A stretch of 64,000 nucleotides of DNA from Alphaproteobacteria bacterium (GTDB lineage: Bacteria; Pseudomonadota; Alphaproteobacteria; SMXS01): positions 61,112 to 125,111 of the forward strand of contig JANQQJ010000037.1 of the NCBI GenBank assembly GCA_028284945.1. Direction: 5' to 3'. Both the position numbers and the translations under genes were made by a program. Each line of letters opens with the position of its first letter. Position 1 is the first letter of the stretch. The notes under the pieces were generated by a model. It saw only the letters and a program-made list of their open reading frames with translations, was not told the origin of the DNA and did no database searches. This document shows positions 59,705 through 64,000 of this stretch, in pieces.

Positions 59705-60409
59705 ATGATTAAGATCATGAATCGCTTATTCGTCGTGGCAATTTTCAGCCTGACGATTGCACCGATTGCCAATGCGGCATCGTCGAAAACGACCTGGGAA
59801 AACACATCCGAGTATATTTATCCCACAAATATCTGGGGATCCTCTATGGACCTGTTCCTGACTGATGTGATGGGGGTCGGAGAGCTTCAGAAGAAGTGGA
59901 CATACGATAAGTGCGGCACCACGGTAACCGTCACCAATCCCGAGACAAGCGAGAGCGTCCAACGGTCTTATCCGTGCGGCGTGATTGTCTATGTTAATAA
60001 GGGGGGCTACGCAGTTCGCAACATCGAAGTAGCGGCGCGTGGATCAAGCCACCAGCCTACCAAAGACCCTGCTTTCAATGCCGATTGCATGGGCGTGGAA
60101 AAGAAGCTCAGTGCAGAGATAACCATTGGCCAGTATGATCAGTTCGTTGTGCCAGCCTCTTGTGCCTATAAGCTCTCCATCAATATTAGTGGCGGGCCTA
60201 AGAAGGACAAAAACCTTTGGCTCACACCGGCCTGTGTCATAGAGGCCAGCACCGACGGAACAGTCACCAGCAATAGTTGGAACAAGATAAAGACGTCCTA
60301 TGCGCCCGGTGTTAAGGACGCAGCACGCGCGGCCGGTCAGTCCCTGCCGAAAGACCCGGAAGACTCTGAAGGGCACAAGTGCGGCGAGCAAAGCAAAGCG
60401 AAGCTATAG
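59705..60409 (+). CDS. Secreted protein of unknown function
   Basis: A 234-residue protein with a clear signal peptide (MNRLFVVAIFSLTIAPIANAAS, cleavage near residue 25). The mature part has six Cys (in YDKCGT, YPCGV, ADCMG, ASCAY, PACVI, HKCGE), consistent with periplasmic or extracellular disulfides, and beta-rich text such as TVTVTNPETSESVQRSYPCGVIVYVNKGGYAV. No family is recognised. GGAAGGAAGAA precedes the ATG. It is ~60 bases from the secretin gene on the same strand, so the two may work together, for example as a secreted substrate or pilotin-like partner (inference). Confidence 0.72.
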   Translation: MIKIMNRLFVVAIFSLTIAPIANAASSKTTWENTSEYIYPTNIWGSSMDLFLTDVMGVGELQKKWTYDKCGTTVTVTNPETSESVQRSYPCGVIVYVNKGGYAVRNIEVAARGSSHQPTKDPAFNADCMGVEKKLSAEITIGQYDQFVVPASCAYKLSINISGGPKKDKNLWLTPACVIEASTDGTVTSNSWNKIKTSYAPGVKDAARAAGQSLPKDPEDSEGHKCGEQSKAKL

Positions 60410-60467
60410 CCGGTTTACGTACGCGTTCACGGCCAAGTATGCTTTTCCTGCCCCTCCGGCGTTGAAC

Positions 60468-61958
60468 GTGTTTCCGACAGAAAGTTTGCTGTGCTGGCTC
60501 GTGCGCGCCGCCCTTGTGGGGACTACGATTGTCGCCGCCAGTTGTACAGCCACTGCCCCCAGTGAGCCATTTCGCCAGGATCACAGAGAACTGATCGCGG
60601 CGTTCAAGGCGGAGACTGAGGCGGTGCAAAAGCGCCGTGAAGCGCGAGTGAAAGCGGCCATTCTTAAGCTTGAGGTGACACAGGTTGTAACCAACGCTGG
60701 TATGACCTTTCTGGTCACGGCGGACCTCGATGCGGCGTCGGTGGCAGTTGTCGTCAAGCGGTTGCTTGATGAGACCGGCGTCGCCTTTAACCTTATGGAC
60801 GTCAACCTCGGTGGATCTGCGACGGTGCGGTTTGAGCAGCTCGAACTCTCCGAAGCGCTCAACCAAATCTTGAGCGTGCAGGGTGTTGCCGCGACCTGGC
60901 GGTCCGGCATTTTAATTTTTGGTTATGCGCCAACCGAGCCAAACAACGCTGTGGGAAACACCTCAGGCAGTTCAGCCGATGTTGTGGAAGACGACGTCCA
61001 TTATGAAGTCGTTTTGAACAACCTATCGGCAGAGGACGCGCTCGATCTTCTGGAGAGTGTCTATTCAGACCGCGATGAGCTCTCCTATGGCAGTGTGCCA
61101 AACGTGAACACGATTTACCTTGCCGGAGAACGCGCGACTGTAGCAGCGGCCCGGTCCGTCATTGTACGCGCGGACAAGCAGGTTCCACATGTGTTTATTG
61201 AGACGACGGTCGTCGACCTAGATACGTTGGCCACGCTAAGCCTTGGCGCGCGGCTTACAGATGGCGCCTCAGGGGATTTCAGCGGCATCAACATCCTGCC
61301 GGGAACATCCTCTGGCACGCTGGGTTTTTCCCTGATTGAGGGGCTACAGAGCCCGGCGCAGCTAACGCTTATGATCGACCTGTTAACGTCTGAAGACAGT
61401 GCCGAGGTCCTGTCACGGCCCTATATCGCGACGCGCAGCCATCAGCAGGCAACAATTGAGATCACAACCGAGCAGTATGTCGCTGTGCAGAGGAGCATCG
61501 ACGGAGCCGCGATTACGACCACCGAAGGAGTCACGGCGGGCACCAAACTTGAGGTTACACCGGTTGTTCAGGCAAACGGTCTTATACGGCTGGACTTGAG
61601 CGTCGAGCAGTCAGAGTTTCTCCCGGCTGTCGCCGGCAGTCTGATCCAGCTTGAACGCAATACTGCATCGACCTCCGTCAGCGTTGAAAGTGGCCGCACC
61701 ATTGCGATCGGCGGCCTCAATTTTTCAAACCGCCTCAGTACGAATGCCGGGATCCCGGGCCTTCGGCACGTGCCCGGGCTGAACCTGGCGACAGCCAGAC
61801 AAGGCGAGCAGCAGGTTGGCCGCGAGTTGGTGGTTTACATCACGCCACGCATTTGGGAGCCGGAACTCGAGACGCCCCTTATTCGGCCTGACCTGCCAAA
61901 GCGTAAACGGGCCCGTTCGCTGGACTCGACGAAAGCCCATGATCTTGAGTTAAACTAG
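60468..61958 (+). CDS. Orphan secretin-like outer-membrane lipoprotein (GspD/PilQ superfamily)
   Basis: About 496 residues. A lipoprotein signal (AALVGTTIVAASC) is clear; the exact start is not: GTG 60468, TTG 60462 or GTG 60501 are all possible, and frames reaching back to 60300 overlap the preceding gene. An N0/STN-like domain (~residues 75-140, VAFNLMDVNLGGSATVRFEQLELSEALNQIL) is followed by an N1-like domain (NNLSAEDALDLLESVYSDRDELSYGSVPNVNTIYLAGERATV) and a C-terminal secretin core ending VGRELVVYITPRIWEP. It is shorter than GspD, with fewer N-domains. No other secretion or pilus genes lie in the window. Confidence 0.78.
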   Translation: MFPTESLLCWLVRAALVGTTIVAASCTATAPSEPFRQDHRELIAAFKAETEAVQKRREARVKAAILKLEVTQVVTNAGMTFLVTADLDAASVAVVVKRLLDETGVAFNLMDVNLGGSATVRFEQLELSEALNQILSVQGVAATWRSGILIFGYAPTEPNNAVGNTSGSSADVVEDDVHYEVVLNNLSAEDALDLLESVYSDRDELSYGSVPNVNTIYLAGERATVAAARSVIVRADKQVPHVFIETTVVDLDTLATLSLGARLTDGASGDFSGINILPGTSSGTLGFSLIEGLQSPAQLTLMIDLLTSEDSAEVLSRPYIATRSHQQATIEITTEQYVAVQRSIDGAAITTTEGVTAGTKLEVTPVVQANGLIRLDLSVEQSEFLPAVAGSLIQLERNTASTSVSVESGRTIAIGGLNFSNRLSTNAGIPGLRHVPGLNLATARQGEQQVGRELVVYITPRIWEPELETPLIRPDLPKRKRARSLDSTKAHDLELN

Positions 61959-62316
61959 ACAACGGGAGTGCGCGTCCTTGTCGCACAGGCAGCGGAAACG
62001 TACGTTCAGCATAACCGCTCGACCAATTCTCTTCTGACAGAGCCCGGTCCAACGATTGATCGCTCGTCCAATATCACTATTACCAGTCCCTTCCGTTTGT
62101 CAGCGACATGATCAATTTCGGTGGGGCTGGTATTCTATTGACGGTTCGTATAATAGAATGGGTGCCAGACAATTGAATTGAGACCGTTGCGCCCGCTTTA
62201 TGCCTTACGTTGCCTGCAAAGCTTGTGAACCCCTCAGATCATCGTGCCTGACGGCCTGGTTCGGGCGGGTGGGCGGTGAGCCGCATGCCGAACCCGCAGA
62301 AAAGAGGAGGGGGTAA
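61959..62316. other. 358-base intergenic region
   Basis: No gene seen. It contains the inverted repeat at 62132-62159 and, just before the dehydratase, AGGAGG. Confidence 0.4.
62132..62159. promoter_or_regulatory. Perfect inverted repeat upstream of the dehydratase, candidate operator
   Basis: ATTCTATT (62132-62139) and AATAGAAT (62152-62159) with a 12-base spacer, 158 bases before the GTG start. The left arm abuts a TTGACG and the right arm overlaps a TATAAT, but those two are only five bases apart and cannot be a -35/-10 pair. An operator for a sugar-acid-responsive repressor is plausible. Confidence 0.35.
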
Positions 62317-64000
62317 GTGCCGCGAAAAACACGACGCAGCGCTGCATGGTTCGGCAAACAGGACCGGGACGGCTTCATCCACAGAAGCTGGATGAAAAAC
62401 CAGGGCTTGCCGGACCATGCATTCGATGGCCGGCCAGTGATCGGCATCTGCAATACATGGTCCGAACTTACGCCGTGTAACGCCCATCTCAGGGATATTG
62501 CGGGTCACGTGAAGCGGGGTGTCTGGGAGGCGGGCGGCGTGCCGGTTGAATTCCCGGTGATGTCTCTGGGGGAAACCCAGATGCGGCCGACGGCCATGCT
62601 GTTCCGGAATCTCCTGTCCATGGATGTCGAGGAATCGATCCGTGCCAATCCAATGGACGGCGTCGTCCTATTGGGCGGTTGCGACAAGACGACGCCTGGT
62701 CAGCTGATGGGGGCCTGTAGTGTCGACCTGCCGGCGATGGTGGTCTCTTCTGGCCCCATGCTGAACGGCAAGTACCGGGGCAATGACATCGGCTCAGGCA
62801 CCGATGTCTGGAAGTTTGCCGAACAGGTTCGTGCCGGAGAGATGACGCTGAAAGATTTTATGGGAGCCGAGAGCGGCATGTCACGTAGTCACGGCACCTG
62901 CATGACGATGGGAACGGCTTCTACCATGGCCTGTCTCGTCGAAGCCATGGGCATGAGTTTGCCGGAAAACGGGACTTTGCCAGCGGTCGATGCCCGGCGG
63001 CAGGCCCTGGCGCATATGACTGGCCGGCGGATCGTCGCGCTCGTTGAAGATGATATCCGGCCCAGCAGCATTCTGACCAAGACGGCGTTTGAAAACGCGA
63101 TCCGCGTCAATGCTGCCATTGGCGGATCGACCAATGCGGTCGTTCATTTGCTGGCAATCGCGGGCCGGCTCGGGGTCGACCTGACGCTGGATGACTTCGC
63201 GCGGACCGGCCGGGACATTCCTTTGCTGGTAAATCTGATGCCATCGGGCACGTATTTGATGGAGGACTTTCACTACGCAGGCGGTCTGCCCGCGCTGCTC
63301 AAAGAGCTAACTGAGCATCTTGATATGACTGCCCCGACGGTTTCGGGGCTCACCATTGGTGAAATAGCCGCGGATGCAGAGTGCTTTAACCGCGATGTCA
63401 TTCATTCAGTGGATAGGCCGCTCAAACCAGCCGCTGGGATCGCTGTTCTGCATGGTAATCTGTGCCCCGATGGCGCGATCATAAAGCCGTCGGCCGCCAC
63501 GCCTTCCTTGTTGCAGCACGAGGGCCGGGCGGTCGTGTTTGAGACCATCGAGGATTTCAAGACGCGCATCGACGACCCCGGCCTCGACGTCGATTCAGAC
63601 AGCGTCCTTGTGCTCAAAGGCTGCGGACCAAAGGGTTACCCCGGCATGCCCGAAGTCGGCAACATGCCGTTGCCCCGCAAGCTCTTGGAGCAAGGCGTGA
63701 CTGATATGGTGCGTATTTCCGATGCGCGGATGAGCGGTACCGCCTTTGGGACCGTCGTGCTGCACGTCGCTCCGGAATCACACGCGGGCGGACCATTGTC
63801 CATTGTCGAAGAAGGGGATCTGATCCGACTAGATGTTGCGGCCGGGACCCTCGATATCGCGATCCCGGAACAAGAACTTCAGAGCCGGATGGCAGCTTGG
63901 AAAGCCCCTGAACCTGAATATGACAGGGGCTACTATAAGCTCTACGTCGATACAGTGCTGCAGGCCGACAAGGGCGCCGATCTTTCCTTCCTGTGCGGCA
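62317..64000 (+). CDS. IlvD/Edd family dehydratase, sugar-acid (L-arabonate-type) dehydratase (3' end beyond window)
   Basis: 561 codons are visible and the frame is open at the window edge; by comparison with the family only about ten residues are missing. The GTG start has AGGAGG about seven bases upstream. Iron-sulfur and substrate motifs are NTWSELTPCNAHL (~46-58, Cys54), LLGGCDKTTPGQLMGAC (~118-134, Cys122), SRSHGTCMTMGTASTM (~190-205), AIGGSTNAVVHLLAIAGRLG, PSGTYLMEDFHYAGGLP, GCGPKGYPGMPEVGN and MVRISDARMSGTAFGTVVLH. The GGCDKTTP and YAGGLP text is that of pentonate/hexonate dehydratases rather than of the isoleucine-valine enzyme IlvD. It dehydrates an aldonic acid to a 2-keto-3-deoxy acid; the exact sugar acid is not determined. 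Confidence 0.88.
   Translation, partial: MPRKTRRSAAWFGKQDRDGFIHRSWMKNQGLPDHAFDGRPVIGICNTWSELTPCNAHLRDIAGHVKRGVWEAGGVPVEFPVMSLGETQMRPTAMLFRNLLSMDVEESIRANPMDGVVLLGGCDKTTPGQLMGACSVDLPAMVVSSGPMLNGKYRGNDIGSGTDVWKFAEQVRAGEMTLKDFMGAESGMSRSHGTCMTMGTASTMACLVEAMGMSLPENGTLPAVDARRQALAHMTGRRIVALVEDDIRPSSILTKTAFENAIRVNAAIGGSTNAVVHLLAIAGRLGVDLTLDDFARTGRDIPLLVNLMPSGTYLMEDFHYAGGLPALLKELTEHLDMTAPTVSGLTIGEIAADAECFNRDVIHSVDRPLKPAAGIAVLHGNLCPDGAIIKPSAATPSLLQHEGRAVVFETIEDFKTRIDDPGLDVDSDSVLVLKGCGPKGYPGMPEVGNMPLPRKLLEQGVTDMVRISDARMSGTAFGTVVLHVAPESHAGGPLSIVEEGDLIRLDVAAGTLDIAIPEQELQSRMAAWKAPEPEYDRGYYKLYVDTVLQADKGADLSFLCG

Noticed and set aside
62138..62154. TTGACG followed by TATAAT looking like a sigma-70 promoter
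   Set aside because: The two hexamers are only five bases apart; the apparent match comes from the inverted repeat.
1..64000. CRISPR arrays, insertion sequences, prophage, integrons, rRNA and tRNA genes
   Set aside because: I looked for direct-repeat arrays, transposase or integrase motifs, terminal repeats and RNA-gene landmarks and found none that could be supported.

Overview
The window looks like chromosome of an aerobic, Gram-negative alphaproteobacterium, probably marine or environmental; the species cannot be named from the sequence. The grounds are moderately high GC, TonB receptors, an autotransporter, an RND pump, LptF/LptG-type permeases, an oxygen-dependent B12 gene set (cobB, cobQ, cobO, bluB) and ring-hydroxylase and P450 catabolic genes. 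I see no rRNA, tRNA, CRISPR array, transposase or integrase. Coding density is high, and the gaps longer than 300 bases are described individually.

Layout. (1) 1-7.4 kb is a catabolic edge: the end of a Rieske oxygenase alpha subunit, a cytochrome P450, a TetR regulator, a TonB receptor, an MFS carrier and a 2-keto-4-pentenoate hydratase-like enzyme. (2) 7.5-14.3 kb holds a cation-efflux-like protein and a compact partner-switching module: periplasmic binding protein, membrane PP2C phosphatase fused to an RsbW-like kinase, STAS antagonist, and an NCS2 permease with a degenerate RsbW-like tail. (3) 14.4-15.8 kb has a luciferase-like monooxygenase and a SnoaL-like protein. (4) 16-20.4 kb carries two tandem copies of a convergent pair of XRE/MmyB-like regulators. 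(5) 21.2-33.6 kb is a B12 uptake and late-biosynthesis locus under two back-to-back cobalamin riboswitches. (6) 33.8-39.3 kb is an HxlR-RND operon ending in an unknown gene. (7) 40-45.4 kb is a giant autotransporter built of long supra-repeats.

(8) 46.4-54.9 kb is the most interesting region. It has an ACP, a ketoacyl synthase, a stand-alone LptF/LptG-like pair, a processive GT2 glycosyltransferase, an FA2H/Scs7-like fatty acid hydroxylase, a GNAT-like acyltransferase resembling bacterial ceramide synthases, and a desaturase strikingly like the animal dihydroceramide delta-4 desaturase DEGS1. Together they suggest a sphingolipid-like tailoring and export locus, although no serine palmitoyltransferase is present in the window.

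(9) 55.2-58.3 kb is a PhnCDE-type ABC importer with a fused double permease. (10) 58.8-62 kb has a zinc-ribbon XRE regulator, a secreted protein of unknown function and an orphan lipoprotein secretin. (11) From 62.3 kb to the end lies a sugar-acid dehydratase of the IlvD/Edd family, cut by the window edge.

A short motif, ATTAC[CT]-N5-TGNAT, recurs in the non-coding DNA around the duplicated regulators and upstream of the autotransporter and the secreted-protein gene. It may mark a small regulon. Functional names come from recognising family motifs by eye; no database search was run.
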